64,000 bases of DNA from Citromicrobium bathyomarinum (GTDB lineage: Bacteria > Pseudomonadota > Alphaproteobacteria > Sphingomonadales > Sphingomonadaceae): assembly GCF_021021475.1 (NCBI RefSeq), contig NZ_JAINWL010000001.1, forward strand, positions 1,488,001-1,552,000, in the 5' to 3' direction. Under the pieces are notes generated by a model. It had not been told where the DNA came from. It ran no database searches and saw only the letters and a list, made by a program, of their open reading frames with translations. A program made the translations under genes and the position numbers. Of this stretch, positions 7,801 through 15,762 are shown piece by piece. Each line of letters starts with the position of its first letter. The first letter of the stretch is position 1.

Positions 7801-8387
7801 GAGGCCAGCACGTCCTCATCACGCAGCGCGCCGAGCACTTGCAGCAGCGGCATGCCCAGGATGGTGAAATAGTCGCCCTGAATCCGCTCGAACAATTGCA
7901 CGCCCAGCGCCTCGATCCGGAATACCCCGACGCACTGGGCGACCTCGGGCCATTCCACGGCGAGGTAGGATTCGATGAAATCCTCGCTCAGCTCGCGCAC
8001 ATGCAGCGTGGCGACGTCTTCACCCAGCCACACGATCCGCCCGTCACGCGCGAGTGCGGCCGCGCTGTAGAGATTGAGCGGCTTGCCCGAGAAGAAGCGC
8101 AGGTGTTCGGCGGCGGCATCACGGTCGCGCGGTTTGTCGAACCGCTCGCCCTCGACCATCACCAGACTGTCACCACCCAGCACCAGCGCGCCGGGATTTT
8201 CCGCGGACACCGCGCTGGCCTTTGCTGCGGCGAGCGCCTGCGCGATCTCTGCGGGCGGCGCATCTGCCATCTCTGCTTCCAGCGCGCGCTCATCCACATC
8301 GGCACCAATGGCGGAGGCGATGGAGATGCCCGCCGCCTCCAGCATGGCGCGGCGCGAGGCACTGTTCGAGGCGAGGATCAGGGTCAG
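7797..8387 (-). CDS. maf: Maf family nucleoside-triphosphate pyrophosphatase (CTG start)
   Basis: A nucleotide pyrophosphatase that cleaves non-canonical or modified NTPs to NMP and PPi. Extending the frame upstream of the first ATG (8345) recovers the diagnostic Maf N-terminus L-T-L-I-L-A-S-N-S-A-S-R-R, so the gene must start earlier. The only plausible initiator is CTG at 8387. It has an AGGAG site eight bases upstream and overlaps the TGA of the preceding gene as CTGA. This gives 196 residues, normal for Maf. The catalytic-region motifs G-G-D-S-L-V and the F-I-E-S-Y-L segment are present. Substrate subclass cannot be assigned from sequence alone. Confidence 0.88.
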   Translation of the reverse strand: MTLILASNSASRRAMLEAAGISIASAIGADVDERALEAEMADAPPAEIAQALAAAKASAVSAENPGALVLGGDSLVMVEGERFDKPRDRDAAAEHLRFFSGKPLNLYSAAALARDGRIVWLGEDVATLHVRELSEDFIESYLAVEWPEVAQCVGVFRIEALGVQLFERIQGDYFTILGMPLLQVLGALRDEDVLAS

Positions 8388-9265
8388 ATCGGCTTCTCCT
8401 GCGGCTTGGTGCGCGAGCCATGTTCGCCGGCCAGCTTGATGATCGCGGCGGCGGTTTCTTCGATCGAGCGGCGGGTGACGTCGATCACCGGCCAGTTATT
8501 GTCTGCAAACATGCGCCGCGCGAAGCGGATCTCCTCCTCCACCCGCTCATGCTCGGCATAGGCGGTCTGCGAGGCTTCGTTGAGCGAGAGCAGGCGGTTG
8601 CGGCGGATCTGCACCAGCCGGTCGGGCGCGGTGGTCAGGCCGACGATCAGCGGGCCGCTCAATTCGAACAGCACCGGCGGCGGCGGGCTTTCGATCACCA
8701 GCGGGATGTTGGCGACCTTAAAGCCCCGGTTGGCGAGATAGATGCTGGTCGGCGTCTTCGATGTGCGCGAAACCCCGGTCAGCAGGATATCGGCGCGGTG
8801 CCAGTCTTCACTGCCCACGCCATCATCATGCGCGATGGTGAAATGGATCGCATCGACCCGCTTGAAATAGGCATCGTCCATCCGGTGCTGGCGACCGGGG
8901 CGACCATGCGCCTCCTGCCCCAGATGGTTTTCGAGCGCGGTGGTCACCACCCCCAGCGCGTCCACCGCGGGCATGCCCAGCTGTCGACAGCGATCTTCGA
9001 GCAGGTCGCGCGTATCCTCGTTCACCAGCGTAAACAGGATCAGGCCGGGTGCCTTTTCCAGTTCCGGCATGATCCGTTCCAGATGCTGGCGCGAACGGAC
9101 CATCGGCCAGAAATGGCGCACCACGTCCGCCCCTTCGAACTGGGCGAGCGCGGCGTTCGCGACCATCTGGAGGGTCTCGCCGGTCGAATCGGAGAAGAGG
9201 TGAATATGCGTGCGCGCCAAGGGATGATCCGGCCTGTGGAAAGCTCTCGGGATAAACCACTTCAT
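8384..9265 (-). CDS. PEP synthase / PPDK regulatory kinase-phosphorylase (DUF299)
   Basis: A protein of about 293 residues of the bifunctional ADP-dependent kinase/Pi-dependent phosphorylase family that switches pyruvate phosphate dikinase or PEP synthase on and off. The family start H-L-F-S-D-S-T-G-E-T-L and the P-loop-like G-V-S-R-T-S-K-T-P-T-S-I-Y-L-A are both clear. In-frame starts are GTG 9319, ATG 9265 and TTG 9220; homologues usually begin close to the H-L-F-S-D-S-T-G motif, so TTG 9220 is a real alternative. No target enzyme gene is in the window. In Caulobacter-type chromosomes this gene flanks oriC opposite hemE, exactly as here. Confidence 0.88.
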   Translation of the reverse strand: MKWFIPRAFHRPDHPLARTHIHLFSDSTGETLQMVANAALAQFEGADVVRHFWPMVRSRQHLERIMPELEKAPGLILFTLVNEDTRDLLEDRCRQLGMPAVDALGVVTTALENHLGQEAHGRPGRQHRMDDAYFKRVDAIHFTIAHDDGVGSEDWHRADILLTGVSRTSKTPTSIYLANRGFKVANIPLVIESPPPPVLFELSGPLIVGLTTAPDRLVQIRRNRLLSLNEASQTAYAEHERVEEEIRFARRMFADNNWPVIDVTRRSIEETAAAIIKLAGEHGSRTKPQEKPI

Positions 9266-9534
9266 ATCCGCAAGGACAAGTCCGGCACGGTTTTCGTGCC
9301 CACCGGCCCCCGGATTCACACCGGGGGTTTGCCAACAGGGATGGCCTTTATCCGCATGCTGGGTACAACCGGGATAAGTTTCGATTGACCGCGCAGCCGT
9401 GCGGATTCGGTTGGCTGGGGGTGGCCCGGGTTATGAGTCGGGGGCTGTGCAGCAGTGGGTTATCCCGCCTGTCCACAGGGCCTACTTCCTTCATCCATCT
9501 ATTAATAATATTATTATTTAGGATAGTTAGGCGC
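9266..9534. other. oriC: Putative chromosomal replication origin (oriC)
   Basis: A gene-free segment between the divergent DUF299 regulator and hemE, the location of oriC in Caulobacter and related alphaproteobacteria. It contains an A/T stretch with alternating ATTAATAATATTATTATTTA (about 9501-9520), which stands out in this GC-rich window and suits an unwinding element. DnaA-box-like nonamers are TTATCCGCA near 9348 (one mismatch to TTATCCACA), CTGTCCACA near 9469 (two mismatches), TTATCCCGC near 9460, and reverse-strand TTATCCC at about 9370. Genes run outward on both sides, as expected for co-orientation with replication. The hemE promoter must lie here too. Origin function is inferred, not shown. 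Confidence 0.7.
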
Positions 9535-10560
9535 ATGCCCGGTCCTCTTCTCGATTGCCTGCGCGGCGAACGCGCCGAAAGCCCACCCGTCTGGTTCATG
9601 CGCCAGGCAGGGCGATATTTGCCCGAATACCGCGCCTTGCGTGCCGATAAGGGCGGGTTCCTCGATCTGGTTTACGATAGCGAGGCGGCGTGCGAGGTAA
9701 CCTTGCAGCCGGTCCGCCGGTTCGGGTTCGACGGGGCGATCCTGTTTTCCGATATCCTGATCGTGCCGCACGCGATGGGGCAGAAGCTCGAATTCCTCGC
9801 CGGCGAAGGCCCCAAGCTGAGCCCGCCGCTGGTCGAGAGTGAGCTTGCCGGGCTCAGCGCCGATCCCTCCCGCTATGACCCGGTCTACCAGACCGTGCGG
9901 CTGTGCCGCGACCAGCTCGCACCCGATGTCACCATGCTCGGCTTTGCAGGCAGCCCATGGACCGTCGCGACCTACATGATCGCGGGCGAGGGCAGCCGGG
10001 ATCAGCACGCGGCACGGGCGATGGCCTATGCCGATCCGGGCAAGGTCGAGGCGATTATCGGCGCGATCATCGACCAGACCGTCGGCTATCTGCGTGGGCA
10101 GATCGATGCGGGCGCGGAAGCGGTGCAGCTGTTCGACAGCTGGGCAGGGAGCCTCGCACCGGACGAGTTCGACCGCTGGGTAATCGAACCCAACGCGCGG
10201 ATCGTCGCCGCGATCAAGGATAGCCATCCGGATATTCCGGTGATCGGTTTCCCCAAGGGGGCGGGCGAGAAATTGCCGCGCTATGCGGAGCGGACCGGAG
10301 TCGACGCGGTCGGCCTCGACGAAACGCTCGACCCCGAATGGGCGCATGCGGCTCTGCCCAAGGCCATGCCGGTGCAGGGCAATCTCGACCCGATGCTGTT
10401 GCTTGCCGGTGGCGATCGGCTGGACCACACGATCCGGCAAATCCTGTCGGCACTGGCGGACCGCCCGCACGTGTTCAATCTGGGCCACGGAATCGACCGC
10501 CACACGCCGATCGCGCATGTCGAACATGCGCTGGGCGTGTTGCGCGATTGGCAGCGCTAG
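9535..10560 (+). CDS. hemE: Uroporphyrinogen decarboxylase
   Basis: A 341-residue cytosolic enzyme that removes four carboxyl groups from uroporphyrinogen III to make coproporphyrinogen III in haem synthesis. Signature motifs are P-V-W-F-M-R-Q-A-G-R-Y-L-P-E-Y near the N-terminus with the substrate-binding Arg residues, F-S-D-I-L with the catalytic Asp, G-F-A-G-S-P-W-T, F-D-S-W-A-G, and the C-terminal N-L-G-H-G-I. I chose the ATG at 9535, because the longer frame from 9385 would translate through the putative origin. It is followed by hemJ, so the pair forms a small haem-biosynthesis unit beside oriC. Confidence 0.95.
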   Translation: MPGPLLDCLRGERAESPPVWFMRQAGRYLPEYRALRADKGGFLDLVYDSEAACEVTLQPVRRFGFDGAILFSDILIVPHAMGQKLEFLAGEGPKLSPPLVESELAGLSADPSRYDPVYQTVRLCRDQLAPDVTMLGFAGSPWTVATYMIAGEGSRDQHAARAMAYADPGKVEAIIGAIIDQTVGYLRGQIDAGAEAVQLFDSWAGSLAPDEFDRWVIEPNARIVAAIKDSHPDIPVIGFPKGAGEKLPRYAERTGVDAVGLDETLDPEWAHAALPKAMPVQGNLDPMLLLAGGDRLDHTIRQILSALADRPHVFNLGHGIDRHTPIAHVEHALGVLRDWQR

Positions 10561-10582
10561 GCAGAGCCGCTAAGGCAGCGCC

Positions 10583-11026
10583 ATGCAGGAAACGCTCAGC
10601 ATGCTCTATTTCTGGCTCAAGGCCGGGCACATCATCTTCATGGTGTTCTGGATGGCCGGCCTGTTCATTCTGCCGCGCCAGCTGGTCTACATGCACCCGA
10701 GCGCGCCCGGATCGGCAGAGGAAGCGCTGTGGGCGACGCGCACAGGCCAGCTTCGCAACATCATTCTGACTCCCAGTCTGATCGTCACCTGGGTGCTGGG
10801 CCTTACGCTGTCGGTCACCATCGGCGCGTGGAGCGACGGGTGGTTCCACGCCAAGCTGTTTCTGGTGTTGCTGCTGACAGGCTATCACGGTTTCATGGTC
10901 GCGCTGTCGAAGAAGATGGCGCGCGGCGAGCGGCCGATGGCGGAAAAGCGGCTGCGCCTGTGGGGCGAAGTGCCTGCGCTGCTGCTCGCGCTGATCGTGG
11001 TGCTGGTCGTCATCAAGCCGTTCTGA
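10583..11026 (+). CDS. hemJ: HemJ-type protoporphyrinogen oxidase (CopD-like membrane protein)
   Basis: A 147-residue integral membrane protein with four hydrophobic segments. Conserved HemJ features are the His in W-L-K-A-G-H-I-I-F-M-V-F-W (first helix), the R-Q-L-V-Y loop, and W-F-H-A-K-L-F-L-V-L-L-L-T-G-Y-H-G with the functional Lys. HemJ oxidises protoporphyrinogen IX to protoporphyrin IX and is the usual form in alphaproteobacteria that lack HemG and HemY. The position just after hemE fits. The family also resembles CopD copper proteins, but size and context favour HemJ. Confidence 0.88.
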   Translation: MQETLSMLYFWLKAGHIIFMVFWMAGLFILPRQLVYMHPSAPGSAEEALWATRTGQLRNIILTPSLIVTWVLGLTLSVTIGAWSDGWFHAKLFLVLLLTGYHGFMVALSKKMARGERPMAEKRLRLWGEVPALLLALIVVLVVIKPF

Positions 11027-11052
11027 TCGGGAAATTCGTGGGCCAAGGTCGA

Positions 11053-11081
11053 TTGACCTGCGCCGCGGACCGACCTATTTC
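11053..11081 (+). promoter_or_regulatory. Candidate sigma70-type promoter for rho
   Basis: TTGACC at 11053-11058 and TATTTC at 11076-11081 are separated by exactly 17 bases, upstream of rho. This would leave an untranslated leader of about 100 bases, consistent with the autoregulated leader known for rho in other bacteria. The two hexamers are close to but not identical with the consensus. Confidence 0.45.
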
Positions 11082-11188
11082 ATGAAGTGACCCGGCCGGG
11101 TCCCTGTCGGCATCCTGCCGAACACCATCCATGCTTTCTCCAAGCCCTTTCGGTGATGGCCGGCCGCATTCTTTCGGACTAAAAATCT

Positions 11189-12454
11189 ATGCATCTCAAA
11201 GACTTAAAGAAGAAGGCTCCGGCCGATCTCGTCAGCATGGCGGAGGAACTGGGCGTCGAGGCGGCGGGCACGATGCGCCGCCAGGACCTGATGTTCTGCA
11301 TCCTGCGCGAACTCGCGGAGGACGAGGATTACGACGAGCAGATCATGGGCATCGGCACGATCGAGGTGATGCAAGACGGCTTCGGCTTCCTCCGCTCGCC
11401 CGAGGCGAACTACCTCGCCGGGCCGGACGATATCTACGTGTCGCCCAACCAGATCCGCAAATGGGGCCTGCGCACCGGCGATACGGTGGAAGGCGAGATT
11501 CGCGCCCCGCGCGAGGGGGAGCGCTATTTCGCGCTGACCAAGCTGACCAGCGTCAACTACGACGATCCCGAAGCGGTTCGGATGCGCACCAATTTCGACA
11601 ACCTGACGCCGCTCTATCCCGAACAGAAGCTCAACCTCGACACGCTCGATCCTACGGTCAAGGACAAGAGCGCGCGGGTGATCGACATCATCTCGCCGCA
11701 GGGCAAGGGCCAGCGCGCGCTGATCGTCGCGCCGCCGCGTACGGGTAAGACCGTGCTGTTGCAGAACATTGCCAAGGCGATCACCGACAATCACCCCGAG
11801 GTGTTCCTGCTGGTCCTGCTGGTCGACGAGCGGCCCGAGGAAGTGACCGACATGCAGCGTTCGGTGAAGGGCGAGGTCATTTCCTCTACCTTCGACGAGC
11901 CTGCGCAGCGCCACGTGCAGGTCGCCGAAATGGTGATCGAGAAGGCAAAGCGCTTGGTCGAACACAAGAAGGACGTGGTGATCCTGCTCGACTCGATCAC
12001 CCGTCTGGGCCGTGCCTACAACACCGTGGTGCCCAGCTCGGGCAAGGTGCTGACCGGCGGTGTGGACGCCAACGCGCTCCAGCGCCCCAAGCGCTTCTTC
12101 GGTGCGGCGCGCAACATCGAGGAAGGCGGCTCGCTCTCGATCATCGCCACCGCGCTGATCGATACCGGCAGCCGGATGGATGAAGTCATCTTCGAAGAGT
12201 TCAAGGGTACCGGCAACTCGGAAATCGTCCTCGACCGCAAGGTTGCGGACAAGCGCATCTTCCCCGCGCTCGACGTCGGCAAGTCCGGCACGCGCAAGGA
12301 AGAGCTGCTGGTCGAGAAGGACAAGCTCTCCAAGATGTGGGTGCTGCGCCGCATCCTCATGCAGATGGGCACCATCGATTCGATGGAATTCCTGCTCGAC
12401 AAGATGAAGGATTCGAAGACCAACGAAGACTTCTTCGATACCATGAACCAGTAG
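11189..12454 (+). CDS. rho: Transcription termination factor Rho
   Basis: A 421-residue hexameric RNA helicase that terminates untranslated transcripts. The N-terminal domain ([14 protein letters not shown]) is followed by an RNA-binding cold-shock-like fold (G-F-G-F-L-R-S-P with [12 protein letters not shown]) and the RecA-type ATPase core. Walker A is A-P-P-R-T-G-K-T, and Walker B is the [16 protein letters not shown] segment. The Q-loop and R-loop regions (V-L-T-G-G-V-D, G-T-G-N-S-E) are intact. There is no large insertion. The hemE-hemJ-rho order is typical next to alphaproteobacterial origins. Confidence 0.97.
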   Translation: MHLKDLKKKAPADLVSMAEELGVEAAGTMRRQDLMFCILRELAEDEDYDEQIMGIGTIEVMQDGFGFLRSPEANYLAGPDDIYVSPNQIRKWGLRTGDTVEGEIRAPREGERYFALTKLTSVNYDDPEAVRMRTNFDNLTPLYPEQKLNLDTLDPTVKDKSARVIDIISPQGKGQRALIVAPPRTGKTVLLQNIAKAITDNHPEVFLLVLLVDERPEEVTDMQRSVKGEVISSTFDEPAQRHVQVAEMVIEKAKRLVEHKKDVVILLDSITRLGRAYNTVVPSSGKVLTGGVDANALQRPKRFFGAARNIEEGGSLSIIATALIDTGSRMDEVIFEEFKGTGNSEIVLDRKVADKRIFPALDVGKSGTRKEELLVEKDKLSKMWVLRRILMQMGTIDSMEFLLDKMKDSKTNEDFFDTMNQ

Positions 12455-12458
12455 GATC

Positions 12459-12977
12459 ATGCGCCGCGCCGTCGTTACCGGGGCACCGGGGTCGGGCAAG
12501 TCGACCCTGCTGGCCGAGGTGGCAAGGCGCGGTGTTGCTACGGGGGAAGAGGTCGCACGGGCGATCCTCCAGGCTCCCGGCGGCATGGAGATGCGTGCGG
12601 AGCGGCCGACCGACTTCGCGCTCGCCATGCTGGAGGCGCAGCGCGCCTCGTGGGATCGGGCAGGGGAGGGCGATGCCCCGATCCTGTTCGATCGCGGCTT
12701 TGCCGATATCGTCGGTTTCCTGAGGCTCGAAGGGCTCGCCGTGCCGCCCGCGATCGACGCGGCATGCCGGGAATATCGATACGAAGGCCCGGTTTTCCAC
12801 GCGCCGCCCTGGCGCGAAATCTACCGTCAGGATCACGAGCGCATTCAGAGCTGGGAAGAGGCGGTCGAAAGCGATGCGGCGGTGCTCGGCGCATGGCGTG
12901 ATTACGGGTACAGCCCGATCACGCTGCCTTTCACCGATCCCGCCGCTCGCGCGGGTTTCGTCATCGAAAGGCTATGA
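12459..12977 (+). CDS. AAA_28-type P-loop ATPase/kinase-like protein
   Basis: A 172-residue protein with an N-terminal Walker A (V-T-G-A-P-G-S-G-K-S-T-L-L), a D-R-G-F-A-D segment as the likely second nucleotide/Mg motif, and a Y-R-Y-E-G-P-V-F-H-A-P-P-W-R-E-I-Y-R-Q-D motif characteristic of the AAA_28 family of small predicted ATPases. These look like nucleoside or metabolite kinases, but the substrate is not established. It starts four bases after the rho stop, so it probably shares the transcript. Its stop overlaps the stop of the convergent NTF2-like gene by six bases. Confidence 0.8.
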   Translation: MRRAVVTGAPGSGKSTLLAEVARRGVATGEEVARAILQAPGGMEMRAERPTDFALAMLEAQRASWDRAGEGDAPILFDRGFADIVGFLRLEGLAVPPAIDAACREYRYEGPVFHAPPWREIYRQDHERIQSWEEAVESDAAVLGAWRDYGYSPITLPFTDPAARAGFVIERL

Positions 12978-13373
12978 AGCGGACGCTTTCTCCAGCTCTG
13001 CCGCCATCATTTCCCAGACCTTGTTCACCGCCTTGATCGGGCGGATCATCACCTTGAAATCGGCAATCATGCCCGCCTCGTCGAAGCGGATGATGTCGAC
13101 GCCGTTCACCTGAATGCCGTCGAGCACGCAGGTGAATTCCAGCATCACGTTCTGCCCGTCGACCAGTTCGCGCACATAGCGAAACTCGCCTTGGCCCAGC
13201 GTCGCCGCAGCGGCGCTCAGATAGGAAACCACCAGCGCGCGCCCTTCCTGCGGCGTATGGACCACCGGGGAGTGGAAGACCGCATCCTGTGCCACCAACC
13301 GCGCCAGACGTTCAGGGTCCGGCGCGGTGGCGAGCGTGTGCCATTCGGCGAGGCCTTGCTGCGTGGGCGTCAT
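12972..13373 (-). CDS. NTF2-like (SnoaL-type) protein
   Basis: A 133-residue protein of the cone-shaped NTF2 fold. It has an initial helical part (W-H-T-L-A-T-A-P-D-P-E-R-L-A-R-L-V-A-Q-D-A-V-F-H-S-P-V), a pocket-forming sheet (V-M-L-E-F-T-C-V-L-D-G) and the frequent ending G-V-D-I-I-R-F-D-E-A-G-M-I-A-D-F-K-V-M-I-R-P. Family members are isomerases, dehydratases or ligand-binding proteins, and no specific activity can be read here. The ATG at 13373 overlaps the TGA of the dienelactone-hydrolase-like gene, so the two are probably translated together. Confidence 0.8.
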   Translation of the reverse strand: MTPTQQGLAEWHTLATAPDPERLARLVAQDAVFHSPVVHTPQEGRALVVSYLSAAAATLGQGEFRYVRELVDGQNVMLEFTCVLDGIQVNGVDIIRFDEAGMIADFKVMIRPIKAVNKVWEMMAAELEKASAS

Positions 13374-14065
13374 CCCAGATGCTCGGCGAAGAAGGCCATC
13401 GTGCGCTTGTCGGCGAGCTGCGCGTTCTCTTCGTTCCGGCGCTTGCCGAACTGGGTGGCGAAGCCGTGGTCCATGCCTGCGTAGTCGTGCAACGTGACCT
13501 TGGGATGGTCGTCCAGCCCTTCGTGCATCGCCTTCTGCGTCTCCTTGTCGACGAAACCATCCTCGGTCGGGATGTGGAGCATCAGCGGGTTGGAGATCGC
13601 CTGCTTTTCTCGCAGCAGCTCGTCGATGCCCACCGCGTAATAGCCCACACTTGCGTCCGAATCGGTCCGCGCCGCAGTCATGTACGCGAGCCTCCCGCCA
13701 AGGCAGTAGCCGACCGCGCCGACCTTCTTGCCTGACTTCTGCCGCGCCCATTTGATCGTCGCTTCGATGTCGCGCACGCCTTCGTCCTGATCGAACTTGC
13801 CCATCAGATCGAGCGCCTTCTGAAATTCGGGTTCGATATCGGGATCGAGTTCGATTCCCTCGCCGAGCTGCCAGAACAGGTCGGGCGCCACGGCCAGATA
13901 GCCGGCTTCGGCCAGAAGATCGCATTTGCGGCGGATCCCTGCGTTCACGCCGAAGATTTCCTGAATGACCACGATTGCCGCGCGTGATTCGCCTTCGGGC
14001 TGCGCGACATAGGCCATGAAGTCCTTGTCCCCGTCGAGGGTGGTGATCCGTGTCGTCTCGCTCAT
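13370..14065 (-). CDS. Dienelactone hydrolase family protein
   Basis: A 231-residue alpha/beta hydrolase. The family's unusual Cys nucleophile is at residue 121 (G-Y-C-L-G-G), Glu36 lies in V-I-Q-E-I-F-G, the acid residue is near H-I-P-T-E-D-G, and the catalytic His is at 200 (G-M-D-H-G-F). These positions match the classical enzyme of the beta-ketoadipate pathway closely, but no aromatic-degradation genes are nearby, so the physiological substrate is unknown. The start at ATG 14065 is chosen because upstream residues up to 14200 are Cys/Arg-rich and cross the start of the divergent gene. Confidence 0.88.
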   Translation of the reverse strand: MSETTRITTLDGDKDFMAYVAQPEGESRAAIVVIQEIFGVNAGIRRKCDLLAEAGYLAVAPDLFWQLGEGIELDPDIEPEFQKALDLMGKFDQDEGVRDIEATIKWARQKSGKKVGAVGYCLGGRLAYMTAARTDSDASVGYYAVGIDELLREKQAISNPLMLHIPTEDGFVDKETQKAMHEGLDDHPKVTLHDYAGMDHGFATQFGKRRNEENAQLADKRTMAFFAEHLG

Positions 14066-14157
14066 CGAAATGCTCCAGTCCTTGGTCGATCCGTGCGCTT
14101 GCGCGCTGGCTTTGCGCAGCCCACATAGCCTGCACGAGAGGTAACGGAGAACCCCCG

Positions 14158-14421
14158 ATGAAGGTCCACGTGGAAATCGACTGCACGCCCGAGGAAGCAC
14201 GCGCCTTCATGGGCCTGCCCGATCTCTCCCGCGCGCAGGCCGCCTATTCGGAAGGCATGGAGAAGGCGATGCGCGGCGTTTCCAACCCCGACCAGTTGCA
14301 GGAGCTGGCGCGATCGATGGCTCCGATGGGGCAGGCTGGGCTGAAGATGTTCCAGGCCTTCATGGAAACCAGCGCGGCGAACATTGGCCGCAAGGGCGGC
14401 GAGACGAAAACTGGCGACTGA
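14158..14421 (+). CDS. DUF6489-like small protein
   Basis: An 87-residue protein beginning M-K-V-H-V-E-I-D-C-T-P-E-E-A-R-A-F-M-G-L-P-D, a short beta strand and helix pattern that I associate with the DUF6489 family of sphingomonads. The rest is helical and rich in Met, Gln and Ala (M-F-Q-A-F-M-E-T-S-A-A). No function is known. Its first codons carry a parS-like CCACGTGGAA core. A GGAG site lies a few bases upstream of the ATG. The 3' end overlaps the start of mnmE by up to 38 bases, depending on which mnmE start is used. Confidence 0.7.
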   Translation: MKVHVEIDCTPEEARAFMGLPDLSRAQAAYSEGMEKAMRGVSNPDQLQELARSMAPMGQAGLKMFQAFMETSAANIGRKGGETKTGD

Positions 14422-15700
14422 CACGCGCGACACGATTTTTGCGCTGTCCTCGGGCGCGCCGCCCTGCGGTGTCGCCGTTATCCGCATGTCCGGGTCGAAA
14501 GCGGCAGAGGCGCTGACTCGGCTTGCAGGCCCGCTGCCAACGCCGCGCCGCGCCAGCCTGCGGCAGATTGCCGATCCGGATAGGGGCTGGCTCGACGAGG
14601 CTTTGGTGCTGTGGTTTCCCGGCCCGAATACCGCCACCGGTGAAGACTGCGCCGAGATCCACTGCCACGGCGGGCGTGCGGTGATCCGCGCGATCGAGAC
14701 TGCGCTGGAGACAGGCTGTGGCCTGCGCCGCGCCGAGGCGGGGGAGTTCACCCGCCGCGCCTTCCTCAACGGTCGGATGGACCTGCTGGAGGCGGAGGCG
14801 CTGGGCGACATGCTCTCCGCGGAGACCGAGTTGCAGCGCGCCGTGCTGGCGAGTTCGGCAGGCGGGGCAGCGTCTTCGCGGTTGGCCGAGTGGCGCGACG
14901 AAGTGCTCGCCGCGTCCGCAGCGGTCGAGCAGGAGCTCGATTTCTCGGACGACGACCAGGGTGATCTTCCGCCTGCGCCATGGCGCGGTGCGCTGGAAGG
15001 GATCGCATCCCAGATGGATCAATGGCTCGCCACGCCCTCGGCAGACCGCTTGCGCGACGGCTTGCGGATCGTACTCGCCGGGCCGCCCAACGCGGGCAAG
15101 TCGAGCCTGTTCAACGCCGTTCTCGACGAAGCGGCAGCGATCGTCTCTCCGATCGCAGGAACCACCCGCGATGTGATCGAGCGTCCGATCGCGCTCGGCG
15201 GTGTACCCTTCCTGCTGGTCGATACGGCAGGACTGCGGGGCGAAGGTGCGGACGAAATCGAGCAGCTCGGAATCATGCGCGCGGAAGGTGAGCTGGGTCG
15301 GGCTGACATCATCCTTTGGTTGGGACCGGAGGGTGAGGGGCCTGCGGAGGCGCTGGAGGTTGCCAGCATGATCGATCTTGAGGACGCTACGCGAAAGGGG
15401 GAGGGTGCTTTTCACGTGTCCTCGACCACTCGCGATGGGTTGGCCGATCTGATCGCACATCTGGTCGCGCTGGGTCGTGAATGCTTGCCCAAGCCAGGTC
15501 AGGTAGCCGTCTCGCGGCGGCAGAAGGAGCGCTTGGCGGACGCGCGTGAGTCGATTCGCCGTGCCGAAGGCGAGGACGACTTGCTGATCGCGGGCGAAGC
15601 GCTGCGGCAGGCGCGCCACGCGATGGATGCGATGCTGGGCACGGTGGCGACCGAAGATATGCTCGACGCGCTGTTCGGACGCTTCTGCATCGGCAAATGA
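14384..15700 (+). CDS. mnmE: tRNA uridine-5-carboxymethylaminomethyl modification GTPase MnmE
   Basis: A protein of about 438 residues that works with MnmG to modify wobble uridine 34. The N-terminal folate-binding domain begins D-T-I-F-A-L-S-S-G-A-P-P-C-G-V-A-V-I-R. The G domain has G1 at about 233-240 (G-P-P-N-A-G-K-S-S), G2/G3 G-T-T-R-D-V and D-T-A-G-L-R, and the protein ends in the invariant C-I-G-K. The G4 guanine-specificity motif N-K-x-D is not intact; the aligned place reads S-M-I-D at about 328-331. No ATG is available. TTG 14384 gives the span reported, and a CTG near 14411 is an alternative. It is translationally linked to the upstream small gene. Confidence 0.9.
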   Translation: MAARAARRKLATDTRDTIFALSSGAPPCGVAVIRMSGSKAAEALTRLAGPLPTPRRASLRQIADPDRGWLDEALVLWFPGPNTATGEDCAEIHCHGGRAVIRAIETALETGCGLRRAEAGEFTRRAFLNGRMDLLEAEALGDMLSAETELQRAVLASSAGGAASSRLAEWRDEVLAASAAVEQELDFSDDDQGDLPPAPWRGALEGIASQMDQWLATPSADRLRDGLRIVLAGPPNAGKSSLFNAVLDEAAAIVSPIAGTTRDVIERPIALGGVPFLLVDTAGLRGEGADEIEQLGIMRAEGELGRADIILWLGPEGEGPAEALEVASMIDLEDATRKGEGAFHVSSTTRDGLADLIAHLVALGRECLPKPGQVAVSRRQKERLADARESIRRAEGEDDLLIAGEALRQARHAMDAMLGTVATEDMLDALFGRFCIGK

Positions 15701-15716
15701 TGTTCCACGTGGAACA
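15701..15716. other. parS: parS site 1 (mnmE-mnmG intergenic)
   Basis: The 16-bp perfect palindrome TGTTCCACGTGGAACA differs from the consensus ParB site TGTTTCACGTGAAACA by one symmetrical change per half-site. It directly follows the mnmE stop codon and is about 3.3 kb from the parB start. Confidence 0.88.
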
Positions 15717-15762
15717 TTGCTCCCTCTGGCGATAGCGACCCAGCGCGCCTATAGGAACGCGC

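Noticed and set aside
11204-12628. A 474-residue open frame on the minus strand opposite rho
   Set aside because: It is the antisense of rho, which has all family motifs on the plus strand. The composition (Asp/His/Arg/Leu-rich, no domain) is typical of GC-rich shadow frames.
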